NCBI GenBank assembly: GCA_963972525.1 | Contig: CAXAUZ010000019.1 | Span: 9,902 to 73,901 of the forward strand | Length of the DNA stretch: 64,000 bases | Reading direction: 5' to 3' | Source: Salinilacustrithrix sp003476595 | GTDB lineage: Bacteria > Actinomycetota > Acidimicrobiia > Acidimicrobiales > Salinilacustritrichaceae | Shown: positions 1 to 9,051 of the stretch, one piece after another | Numbering within the stretch: the stretch's first letter is position 1 | Layout of the letters: the number at the start of each line of letters is the position of its first letter | Made by a program: the position numbers and the translations under genes | The notes under the pieces: generated by a model | Seen by the model: only the letters and a program-made list of their open reading frames with translations | Databases searched by the model: none | Told to the model about the DNA's origin: nothing

Positions 1-580
1 GGATGCCCCGGCCGGCGTTGCCCATCGCGACCTCGTGGCACAGCGCGTTCAGCGCCGCCTTCGAGGTCGTGTAGGCCAGCATCCCGGTGGAGCAGACGGC
101 GGCCACCGACGACACGAGCACGATGGACCCGGAGCCCTGCTCGCGCAGCACCGGCAGGACGTGCTTGCAGAGCAGGTACGCCCCCTTCACGTTCACCGAC
201 TGGATGCGGTCCCAGACGTGCTCCTCGAGGCTCACGGGGCCACCGTCGCCGCCGCCGATGCCGACGTTGTCCACGACCACGTCCATGCGGCCGTGGGCCT
301 CGACGGTCGCTGCCACCATGGCGGCGCAGTCGTCGCTCGAGGTGATGTCGCCCTCGATGGCGATCGCGCGGCCACCGTCGGCCTCGATGATCGCCACCGT
401 CTCCTCGGCCCGGGCCAGCACCCGGTCGGCCACGACCACGGACGCGCCCTCGGCGGCGAACCGGCACGAGATGGCCCGCCCGTTGCCGGTGGTCGCACCC
501 TGCGTCTGCCCGCCGCCGACGACGAGGGCGACCTTGCCGGCGAGCCGGCCCCCAGGGACGTCTCGGCCCGGCTCAGCCAC
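1..580 (-). CDS. SDR-family oxidoreductase (3' end outside window)
   Basis: About 193 N-terminal residues of a short-chain dehydrogenase/reductase are visible; the gene runs off the left edge. It starts at a GTG (578-580) that overlaps the end of the upstream gene by 8 nt. The Rossmann glycine-rich loop is near residue 20 (VVGGGQTQGATTGNGRA), longer than the usual TGxxxGxG. An NVG motif stands where NNAG is usual. The catalytic Ser (VLVSSVAAV) and YxxxK (YTTSK) are both present, so the enzyme should be active with NAD(P). It is the third gene of an operon with the two genes to its right. The substrate cannot be told. Confidence 0.85.
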   Translation of the reverse strand, partial: MAEPGRDVPGGRLAGKVALVVGGGQTQGATTGNGRAISCRFAAEGASVVVADRVLARAEETVAIIEADGGRAIAIEGDITSSDDCAAMVAATVEAHGRMDVVVDNVGIGGGDGGPVSLEEHVWDRIQSVNVKGAYLLCKHVLPVLREQGSGSIVLVSSVAAVCSTGMLAYTTSKAALNALCHEVAMGNAGRGI

Positions 581-1130
581 GGTCGGGGAAGCCGGGGACG
601 CCGTCGTCGAGCGGCACGCCGGCGCTGTTCAGTGCCATCGAGACCAACGTGTACTGGCCGACGGTGAAGATCAGGTCGAGCAGCTGCTGGTCGCTCCACC
701 GCTGGGCCAGCGCAGCCCAGGTCTGGTCGGTGATGCACTGGTCGTCGTGGAGCTCGTCGACCGCGACGAGCAGCGTGCGGTCGCCCTCGCTCCACCCGCC
801 GTCGGCGAGCTCCCGGGTGAGGGCGACGATCTCGTCGTCGGTGATGCCGCAGCGGCGGGCGATCACGGTGTGCTGGCCGAACTCGTACTCGGCACCGCAC
901 CGCCATCCCACGCGGAGGATGGCCAGCTCGCGCTCGCGCTCGGGCAGCGTGCTCTTGGCCAGCACGTGGTTCCCGAACACCAGCCACCGCTTCAGCAGCT
1001 TCGGGTGGCGGGCCAGCGTGCGGAAGATGTTGAGCGAACCCGCCGGCACGATCGCGCGGGTCTCGTCGTCGATCTCGTCGTCGCGGAGCGGGTCGAGCCT
1101 CGGGTGGGTCGGGCGGATCCTGGCCATCAT
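573..1130 (-). CDS. Carboxymuconolactone decarboxylase (AhpD-like) family protein
   Basis: A 185-residue all-alpha protein of the CMD/AhpD superfamily. The region around CGAEYEFGQHTVIA followed by CGITDDEI matches the family core, where Glu, Cys and His line the active site. Many actinobacterial members of this type are uncharacterised and lie beside SDR genes, as here. The ATG at 1128-1130 is chosen because it overlaps the stop of the GGDEF-EAL gene as ATGA; the longer open frame to 1277 would only read antiframe of that gene. It is probably translationally coupled on both sides. The reaction is unknown; peroxidase-like or lactone chemistry would both fit the family. Confidence 0.85.
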   Translation of the reverse strand: MMARIRPTHPRLDPLRDDEIDDETRAIVPAGSLNIFRTLARHPKLLKRWLVFGNHVLAKSTLPERERELAILRVGWRCGAEYEFGQHTVIARRCGITDDEIVALTRELADGGWSEGDRTLLVAVDELHDDQCITDQTWAALAQRWSDQQLLDLIFTVGQYTLVSMALNSAGVPLDDGVPGFPDRG

Positions 1131-3718
1131 CGGCCAGAAGGTACTGCTCCCGGCAGGGCCACCGAGCCGGTCACCAGCACCTCGGTCAGCTCCTCGGGTG
1201 GTGCCGGGACGGCCAGCAGGAACCCCTGCACGAGGGGACAGCCGCTCGCCTGCACCGCGGCCAACTCGTCCGGGCACTCCACGCCCTCGGCCACGACGGG
1301 GAACCCGAACGCGGTGCCGACGTCGACCAGGGCCCGCAGGATCGCGGCGTCACGGGGGTGCCTCGACGCACCCGCCACGAAGCCGCGGTCGATCTTGCAC
1401 GCGGTCACGTCGAGCCGGTGCAGCTGGCTCATCGAGGAGTAGCCGGTGCCGAAGTCGTCGATGGCGAGGCTGATGCCGGCGTGGCGCAGCGCGGACACCG
1501 TGCGGTCGACCTGGTCGGCGTCGCGCATCAGCATGGTCTCGGTCACCTCGAGCACGAGGCGGTCGGGGGTGATGCCTGCTCGCGTCGCCGACGCCACCAC
1601 GTCGTCGGCGAACTCGGGGGCCTCCAGATCCGACACGCTGACGTTCACCCAGGCCTGCAGCGCCCGTGGCGTCCCCAGCTCGCGGTCCCACGAGGCCAGC
1701 TGGCAGCACACCTCCTCCAGGACGAACCTGGTGAGCGGGCGGATCAGGCCGCACTCCTCGGCGAGCGGGACGAAGTCGGCGGGCGGTCGCAGCGTGCCGT
1801 CGGCGCGGGGCCAGCGGACGAGCGACTCGAGCCCGACGATGCGGCCCGTCATCGACTCGACGATCGGCTGGTAGTGCACGACGAGGCTCCGGCCGTCGAT
1901 GGCGCGGCGCAGCTCGACCTCCAGGTCGAGCTGGGTCGCCCCCGTGCGCTCCGCGCCCGGCACGTACACCGAGATGCGATCTCGTCCGGCGCGCTTCGCC
2001 GCGTACATGGCCTGGTCGGCGATCTGCACGAGGCGCTCGCCGTCGCCCCCGTCGGAACGGGCGACGCCGATGGAAGCCGACAGTCGGACCTCGCGGTCGG
2101 CGACGTGGAACGGCTGGGCGAGCACGCTGCGCAGGCGACCCGCGATGGTGAGGGCGGTCTCCGGCGTCGTGCCAGGGGCGAGCAGCACGCAGAACTCGTC
2201 GCCGGCCCAGCGGGCGAGCAGGTCGGTGGACCGCACGCTGTGCTGGAGCCGCTCGACGGCGACGACGAGCACCTCGTCGCCCGTGCGGTGGCCGAGGGAG
2301 TCGTTCACGACCTTGAAGCGGTCGAGGTCGATGAACAGGAGGGTCCGGTCAGGGTCGGGACCGGTCGCGGCCGCCTCCAGCGCCACCTCCAGCTGGAACC
2401 GGTTCGGGAGGCCGGTGAGGGCATCGTGGGTGGCCTGGTGGCCGAGCTGGCGCTCGAGGCGCCGGCGGTCCGTCACGTCCTTGGCGATGCCGAAGACGCC
2501 GACGATGTCCCCGTCGACCACGATCGGCATGTTCGTCACGTCGAGCTCCAGCGCCCGCCCGCCCCGATCCATGATCCGGATCTCGTAGTCCTGCGCCTCG
2601 CCCCCGGCCGAGCGCTCGAAGTGCCCCACCGTGCGCTCGAGGTCGTCGGGGTGCATCACGCCCGCGTACGAGGCGCCGACCAGCTCGTCGGCGGAGTAGC
2701 CGGTCAGCCGCTCCGACGCCGGGTTGACCATGGTGAAGCGACCCTCGAGGTCGAAGGCGAACACGGCGTCGGTGTTGTGCTCGAACAGCGAGCGGAAGCG
2801 CTGCTCGCTCTCCTCGACCCGGCGCCGCGCGTCGACGCGTTCGGTGACGTCGCGGGCCGAGACGTGCATCACCGTGGCGCCTGGTGCCGCTGCGGTGTTG
2901 AGCTCGAGCCAGCGGATGGAGCCGTCCTTGGCGATGACGCGTCGCTCGTGGAGCACGGGACGATCCGTGGGCAGCGTCAGCTGGCTGTGCGGACCGGTGC
3001 GGACGTCGTCGGGGTGGAAGAAGCTCCGGTAGGGCTGTCCGATCATCTCCGCCGGCGTGTAGCCGAGCATGGGCGCGCAGGCGGCGTTGATGGACACGAT
3101 CGTGCCGTCGACGTCGATCACGGCGATGAGGTCGCGCGTCGTGTCGAGGATGCCCTGGAGCATGTCGTGCTGCTCGGTGAGTCGGCGCACGACGGAGGCG
3201 AGGAAGACGCCGAGGGCGATGATCGTGCCGGCCCGCATGGTCGCGTAGTCGACGGCGAGGCGGCCCACCGCCCGTTCGGACACCACCATCGTCCAGACGC
3301 CGGCGGCGAGGCCGGCCGCGATGCCTCCGGCGAGGCCGCCCCGGCCCTGCCACCGCATCGTGGCCTCGAGCATCGCGAGCACGCCGATGAGGTAGATCGG
3401 CTCGGACGGGTCGGTGAGGTTGTTGGCCAGGATCAGGGCCACGACGGCCACGTCCAGCGCCATCGTGATCGCACCGATGCGCCGGACCGTGCGATCGTCG
3501 GGTGCGCCTCGCAGGGCGAGCCAGCCCCACAGGACGCTGCTCCAGAAGAGCGCGACGTTCACCCAGGTGAGCGAGATCCGGTCGCCCGGCTCGATCACCG
3601 TCTGCAGCGTGGTGAACAGGACCGCGGCGAAGCGGAAGCGCCAGATGAAGCGCTCTCGTACCAACCGCTGGGCAGCGGCGGCATCTGCGAGCGCCGAGGA
3701 AGGCATCACCTTCACCAT
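1127..3718 (-). CDS. PAS-PAS-GGDEF-EAL cyclic-di-GMP signalling protein
   Basis: 863 residues. The N-terminal ~190 residues form a membrane region with about six hydrophobic segments. Two PAS domains follow (roughly 195-310 and 315-435), then a GGDEF domain (about 440-600) and an EAL domain (about 605-855). The diguanylate cyclase motif reads AGDEF (505-509), a variant known to be active in some proteins. An intact RxxD inhibitory I-site (RSTD, 495-498) lies five residues before it. The EAL signature reads ESL (Glu631 kept) and the later motifs TET, DDFGTGYSS and EGVE are present, so phosphodiesterase activity is plausible. It is the first gene of the operon; GGAG lies 6 nt before the ATG. 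Confidence 0.95.
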   Translation of the reverse strand: MVKVMPSSALADAAAAQRLVRERFIWRFRFAAVLFTTLQTVIEPGDRISLTWVNVALFWSSVLWGWLALRGAPDDRTVRRIGAITMALDVAVVALILANNLTDPSEPIYLIGVLAMLEATMRWQGRGGLAGGIAAGLAAGVWTMVVSERAVGRLAVDYATMRAGTIIALGVFLASVVRRLTEQHDMLQGILDTTRDLIAVIDVDGTIVSINAACAPMLGYTPAEMIGQPYRSFFHPDDVRTGPHSQLTLPTDRPVLHERRVIAKDGSIRWLELNTAAAPGATVMHVSARDVTERVDARRRVEESEQRFRSLFEHNTDAVFAFDLEGRFTMVNPASERLTGYSADELVGASYAGVMHPDDLERTVGHFERSAGGEAQDYEIRIMDRGGRALELDVTNMPIVVDGDIVGVFGIAKDVTDRRRLERQLGHQATHDALTGLPNRFQLEVALEAAATGPDPDRTLLFIDLDRFKVVNDSLGHRTGDEVLVVAVERLQHSVRSTDLLARWAGDEFCVLLAPGTTPETALTIAGRLRSVLAQPFHVADREVRLSASIGVARSDGGDGERLVQIADQAMYAAKRAGRDRISVYVPGAERTGATQLDLEVELRRAIDGRSLVVHYQPIVESMTGRIVGLESLVRWPRADGTLRPPADFVPLAEECGLIRPLTRFVLEEVCCQLASWDRELGTPRALQAWVNVSVSDLEAPEFADDVVASATRAGITPDRLVLEVTETMLMRDADQVDRTVSALRHAGISLAIDDFGTGYSSMSQLHRLDVTACKIDRGFVAGASRHPRDAAILRALVDVGTAFGFPVVAEGVECPDELAAVQASGCPLVQGFLLAVPAPPEELTEVLVTGSVALPGAVPSGR

Positions 3719-3772
3719 CGGCTGCTCCGACGCCGGTCTTGAGCCGCCCGCGCCCCGGGTAGGGGCCTCTCC

Positions 3773-3997
3773 ATGGCTGACCAGACCGAGCCCGAGTCCG
3801 ACCGCGTCGCCGACCGCGCCGAGCTGCTCCCCGAGGAGCAGGCGGCGGGCAGCGAGGACCCCCGGGCCCAGGCCGAGGCGATCCTCGAGGAGTCAGACGA
3901 GCGGGCCGCGTCCCGGGATGCGGCGCCCGACAGCCGGGTCGAGCACCGCACCTCCGACGAGGTCACCGCCGACCCGGACGCGGGGCCGACCCAGTAG
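3773..3997 (+). CDS. Small acidic protein of unknown function
   Basis: 74 residues, very rich in Asp, Glu, Ala and Arg, with no Cys, no aromatic residues and no hydrophobic core; probably soluble and largely disordered. The core LPEEQAAGSEDPRAQAEAIL followed by EESDER resembles short hypothetical proteins I have seen in other actinobacteria, without known function. AGGGG (3761-3765) lies 7 nt before the ATG and could be a ribosome binding site. TAGGGG at 3760-3765 also sits at the position used by -10 boxes elsewhere in this window. It is divergent from the GGDEF-EAL gene. Confidence 0.7.
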   Translation: MADQTEPESDRVADRAELLPEEQAAGSEDPRAQAEAILEESDERAASRDAAPDSRVEHRTSDEVTADPDAGPTQ

Positions 3998-4000
3998 CCA

Positions 4001-5467
<1,467 letters not shown>

Positions 5468-5470
5468 GGC

Positions 5471-5535
5471 GCGCCAGCTCCTCGTGTTGCGTTCGATGTG
5501 CGAAAAAGGGCGGGGCGGCTGGACGCAACTGGCGC
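5471..5535 (-). promoter_or_regulatory. ahcY leader hairpin with the ribosome binding site in a bulge
   Basis: In the transcript, GCGCCAGTTGCGT (5535-5523) pairs with ACGCAA (5487-5492) and CTGGCGC (5471-5477). The pairing is perfect except for a one-sided bulge that holds the GAGGAG ribosome binding site. The loop is about 30 nt and contains a run of U residues. This could gate translation. Its position before ahcY suggests an SAH- or SAM-responsive element, but I do not recognise the published SAH riboswitch consensus here. Confidence 0.5.
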
Positions 5536-5561
5536 CTCTCGTGACAGCCGGCCGGGTGTGC

Positions 5562-5567
5562 AGCCTA
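5562..5567 (-). promoter_or_regulatory. Predicted -10 box of ahcY (TAGGCT)
   Basis: TAGGCT fits the TANNNT consensus seen throughout the window but lies about 95 bases before the start codon. It predicts a leader of roughly 86 nt that contains the hairpin at 5471-5535. No clear -35 hexamer is seen. Confidence 0.4.
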
Positions 5568-5578
5568 GAGCCCGTTCG

Positions 5579-7300
5579 TCAGCCACCGGCCAGGCCGCGC
5601 GCGGCGACGGCCTCCTCGAGGGCCCAGAGACCGAGGTCGGCGCGATCCTCGACACCGACGAGGGTGGCCGCCGGATCGTCGGGAGGGTCGGCGGCGGGCG
5701 CGATCCGCAGCGGTGCACGACCGGGCTCGCCGGTGTCCAGCACCACGTCGAGGTCGGGGTGCCAGAACTGCAGGTTGTACGCGTAGAGGGCGAGCTCGGG
5801 ATCGGAGACGTCGATCGACACCGGCTCGTCGAGCACCTCCAGCAGCGGCCCCAGGTCGTGGGTGGCGGCCCAGTGGGCGGAGGCGGGCTCGGCCCACCCG
5901 TCGAACGTGCCGGTCGTGGCCGCCGCGTTCAGGACCAGCACGCCCGCGAGCGGGACGAGCCACGCCCGGCGCGTCGGCCAGCGCACCACGACCGTGTGGA
6001 CGACGGCGATGACGATCGCGACCACCACGGCTGCGCGCACGACGTAGAGGCGGTCGAACCAGACGGGCACGACGCGCAGCGCGGCGATGTTGTGCCACGC
6101 CACCGGCTGGGCCCACGTGGTGTCCGGGTACGCCGCATCGAGCAACCAGGCCACGCCCAGGCTGAACGCCGCGACAGCGAGGACCGCACGTTGGCGCCAG
6201 CGTCGACCGAGCGCCGGCGCGAAGACGACCAGCACGGGCAGCCACTGCTCGAGGTAGCGGCCGTAGACCACCTTGTCGGCCCGGTCCGGGTCGCCCAGCG
6301 CCGTCTCGTGCATGGCGACGCCGCTCAGCACGGCGCCACCGGCGAGGGCCAGCACCACGAAGGCGCCGGTGAGCGCCCGGGCCGAGCGCAGGTCGTCCCG
6401 CCCCCACGACAGCGCGGCGGCGACGCCGAGGCCCGCCAGCCCGAGCGTGGCGAACACCGGGTACCAGAGGTGACCGACCGCGATCTGCGCGACGGCCACC
6501 GGCTCCTCGAGCAGCGCCCCGAGCGTGCCGGCGTCCTTGCCCAGGACCGCGATCGGGTACAGCCGGTCGTTGGCCCACTCCCGCAGCAGCTGGGCGGCCA
6601 CCACCGGCACGACGAGGCCGGCCGCGGCCGCTGCGGCATGCCACACCGGGACCCGCCGCAGCGCGACCGCGACCCCGACCACGACGACGAGCGCGACGGC
6701 GGCTGCGGCACCGCGGGTGTGGAGGGCGTAGCTGGCCCCCACGAGCGCGCCCGTCCCCACCGCGCCCGGCAGGCCCGTGCCCTGGAGCAGCCGGTGGAGG
6801 GCGAGCACCGACGTCGCGGTGGCGAGCGCGAACAGCGCCTCGGGCAGGAGCATCGCTGACTGCACCACGAGGGCGGCGCCTGAGGCAGCGACGACCGCGG
6901 CCGCAGCGGCGAGCCAGCGGGGCAGCGCCGCGACCCTGATGCCGATCAGGTAGAGGACGGGCAGGAGCGCCGCGCCGGCCGCGGCGTTCAGCAGCTGGGC
7001 GGCACCGTGGAGCCGACCGGGTTCCAGGACCGCGGCCAGGGGCGCCAGGACGGTGCCGTACCCGGGGGCGTAGTCGGGTCCGAACAGCGCCGGTGCCTCC
7101 CCGAGCACGGCCCGGCCGACCGCCACGTAGCCGAGCTCGTCGCTGTACATGAACGGACCGACGACCGACCGGACGAGCAGCGCCCGGCCGACGAGCACCA
7201 GCACCGTCGCGACCACGACCACGACGGTGACCGGCTCCCAGCGCGGCGCGGATCCGGCGTCGTCGGCACGCGGACGTTCCGTTCGCTTCGTCGTGGTCAC
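5579..7300 (-). CDS. Multi-pass membrane protein, GT-C glycosyltransferase-like (paralogue 1)
   Basis: 573 residues with about ten or more hydrophobic segments. After the first membrane helix comes a loop with a DE pair (YSDELGYVAVGRA) and a GPDYAPGYG motif. An acidic pair in the first external loop is typical of GT-C glycosyltransferases that use polyprenyl-phosphate sugars (PMT/ArnT-like). The soluble C-terminal part contains QFWHPDLDV. It is clearly related to the gene at 9052-10713 (shared VYGRYLEQW, AWHNIA, QFWHPD) and more distantly to 7375-9048. The start is a GTG; no strong ribosome binding site is visible. Sugar and acceptor are unknown. Confidence 0.8.
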   Translation of the reverse strand: MTTTKRTERPRADDAGSAPRWEPVTVVVVVATVLVLVGRALLVRSVVGPFMYSDELGYVAVGRAVLGEAPALFGPDYAPGYGTVLAPLAAVLEPGRLHGAAQLLNAAAGAALLPVLYLIGIRVAALPRWLAAAAAVVAASGAALVVQSAMLLPEALFALATATSVLALHRLLQGTGLPGAVGTGALVGASYALHTRGAAAAVALVVVVGVAVALRRVPVWHAAAAAAGLVVPVVAAQLLREWANDRLYPIAVLGKDAGTLGALLEEPVAVAQIAVGHLWYPVFATLGLAGLGVAAALSWGRDDLRSARALTGAFVVLALAGGAVLSGVAMHETALGDPDRADKVVYGRYLEQWLPVLVVFAPALGRRWRQRAVLAVAAFSLGVAWLLDAAYPDTTWAQPVAWHNIAALRVVPVWFDRLYVVRAAVVVAIVIAVVHTVVVRWPTRRAWLVPLAGVLVLNAAATTGTFDGWAEPASAHWAATHDLGPLLEVLDEPVSIDVSDPELALYAYNLQFWHPDLDVVLDTGEPGRAPLRIAPAADPPDDPAATLVGVEDRADLGLWALEEAVAARGLAGG

Positions 7301-7360
7301 GGTGACCGCTCCGGTGGCCGGCGGGTGGGTGGCGGCGCAGGGCCACCGATGGGGCGTCGT

Positions 7361-7366
7361 TAGTGT
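7361..7366 (+). promoter_or_regulatory. -10 box TAGTGT of the gene at 7375
   Basis: TAGTGT ends 8 nt before the GTG at 7375, which would then be the first transcribed codon. This argues for that GTG over the in-frame GTG at 7363, which lies inside the box. Confidence 0.5.
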
Positions 7367-7374
7367 GCCTCGTC

Positions 7375-9048
7375 GTGCCCGGACGCCTGCACCAGCTCAG
7401 CGCTGCGGTGGTCCCTGTCGCCCTGGGTCTGGGCGTGCTCGCCCTCCAGCGCGCCGGCGGCGTCGTGATGTTCGACGACGAGATCGGCTTCCTCGGCGAG
7501 GCGGTGTCCTTCTCGGCCCGCGATGCCGCCGACCCGGTGTTCCGCGGCAAGCCCTTCTACTCCGCCGGCTACCCGGCCCTGCTGGCCGGTCCGCTCTCGG
7601 TGCTCGACGCCGACCCGTGGGCCGTCGCCGTCGGGGTCAACCTCGTCCTGCTGGCCACGCTCGGCCCGCTGCTGCGCCACCTGGTGGTCCGGACGGTGCC
7701 GGTGTCCCCCGCGGCTGCGACCGTCGCGGCGATCGTCGGGGCCAGCGTCCCGGCGGTGCTGCTGCAGCTGCCCCGGGCCTGGACCGAGATCTGCCTGGCT
7801 GCGGGCTTCGCCGCCTGGGCTGCCCTCGCCCTGCGCCACCTGCGACCCGGCGCGCACCGGTGGGCTGTGCCCCTCGGGCTGCTCACCGGCCCCCTGCTGT
7901 CGGTCCACCGCCGGATGCTGGCCGTGGTCGCCGTCACCGCCGTCCTGCTCGTCGGGCGCGCCGTCCACCAGGCCGTCACGGCGCGACGTGATCCCGCCGG
8001 TCAGCCGCGATCTGCCACACCCTGGGTGTGGATGGCCGCCGGGCTCACCGCGCTGGCCGCAAGCCTGGCCGGCGCCCTCGCCCTCGACCGCTACGTCCTC
8101 GACCGCATCTACGACGGCGTCACCTCGGGCAGCCGGACCCAGAAGGCCGAGGTCCTGGCGACCCTGGACTGGGTGCCGACCCTGGCCGGCCACGCCTGGT
8201 CGATGCTGGCCACGACCGCCGGCCTCGCCGGCGTCGGGGTGGTCGCGCTGGCCTGGCTGGCCTGGCGCGGTGAGCAGCGGGGGTGGGCGGTCGCGGTGCT
8301 GGCCGCGGCGCTCGGCGTCACCGCCATCTCGGTGGTGTTCCTCACCAACGGCATCCGCGCCGACCAGCTGGTGTACGAGCGCTACGTCTCCCCGGTCGTC
8401 CCGGTGCTGGTCGCCGTCGCCGTCGCCTCCCTGCTGGCCCGGTCCCGGTCGGCGTGGCCCTCGATGCTCGCCTCGGTGGGCGCGCTGGTCGCCCTGGGTG
8501 CCGTCCTGGCCTTGACCGTCGCCGACGACCGCCTGCGCGGCAACGTCCAGAAGATGACCGTGCCGACGCTGGTGGGCCTGGACGTCCCCACCGTCGGCTG
8601 GGGCGAGCCCTACGCCCGCGCCATCCATGTCGCACCCATCACCGCGCTGGCGCTCGCCGGCGCCGTCGCCGCCTTCGCCCTGCTCCGCCGGGGCTGGGGA
8701 CCCGGCCTCGTCGTCGTGGGCCTGTGGGCCGGCGTGCTCGTGCTCAGCTCGGCCGGGTCGCTGCGTCCGTTCCTCGACCTGTGGGAGCCGGTGGGCCGCT
8801 CCGCCGCCGCCCGGCTCGAGGCCGAGGGCACCGAGGTCCTGCAGTACGCCCCGGACCTGCGCCACGAGGTCCGCAACGTGGTGCAGTACCGCATGGGCTA
8901 CCCCGAGGTGCGCCTGATCGAGCTCGACACCTGCCCGGCCGAGCCGCTCTTCCTCGGGCCGGAGGGGCTCGAGGGCGCCGCGTTCCCCGTCGAGGTCATC
9001 GATGCGGTCCCGCAGTTCGGCGGGATCCTCTACCGCGCCGGCTGCTGA
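7375..9048 (+). CDS. Multi-pass membrane protein, GT-C glycosyltransferase-like (paralogue 2)
   Basis: 557 residues with about ten or more membrane segments. The first external loop carries the acidic pair (MFDDEIGFLGEAV) and KPFYSAGYPALLAGP, matching the DE/PGYG region of its two neighbours. VYERYVSPVVPVL corresponds to their VYGRYLEQW segment. The C-terminal extracytoplasmic part is divergent. It is divergent from paralogue 1 and convergent with paralogue 3, with only 3 nt between the stop codons of the latter pair. An alternative start is GTG 7363. Probably a polyprenyl-phosphate-sugar-dependent transferase; substrate unknown. Confidence 0.78.
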   Translation: MPGRLHQLSAAVVPVALGLGVLALQRAGGVVMFDDEIGFLGEAVSFSARDAADPVFRGKPFYSAGYPALLAGPLSVLDADPWAVAVGVNLVLLATLGPLLRHLVVRTVPVSPAAATVAAIVGASVPAVLLQLPRAWTEICLAAGFAAWAALALRHLRPGAHRWAVPLGLLTGPLLSVHRRMLAVVAVTAVLLVGRAVHQAVTARRDPAGQPRSATPWVWMAAGLTALAASLAGALALDRYVLDRIYDGVTSGSRTQKAEVLATLDWVPTLAGHAWSMLATTAGLAGVGVVALAWLAWRGEQRGWAVAVLAAALGVTAISVVFLTNGIRADQLVYERYVSPVVPVLVAVAVASLLARSRSAWPSMLASVGALVALGAVLALTVADDRLRGNVQKMTVPTLVGLDVPTVGWGEPYARAIHVAPITALALAGAVAAFALLRRGWGPGLVVVGLWAGVLVLSSAGSLRPFLDLWEPVGRSAAARLEAEGTEVLQYAPDLRHEVRNVVQYRMGYPEVRLIELDTCPAEPLFLGPEGLEGAAFPVEVIDAVPQFGGILYRAGC

Positions 9049-9051
9049 GCG

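Noticed and set aside
87..1442. Long plus-strand open frames opposite the first operon and opposite many other genes
   Set aside because: High GC gives spurious open frames; these lack domain-like composition and mirror real genes on the other strand.
5468..5567. Assigning the ahcY leader to the known SAH riboswitch class
   Set aside because: Only a vague similarity to the published consensus (a GAGG..GC..UUGC patch); not enough to name the class without a covariance search.
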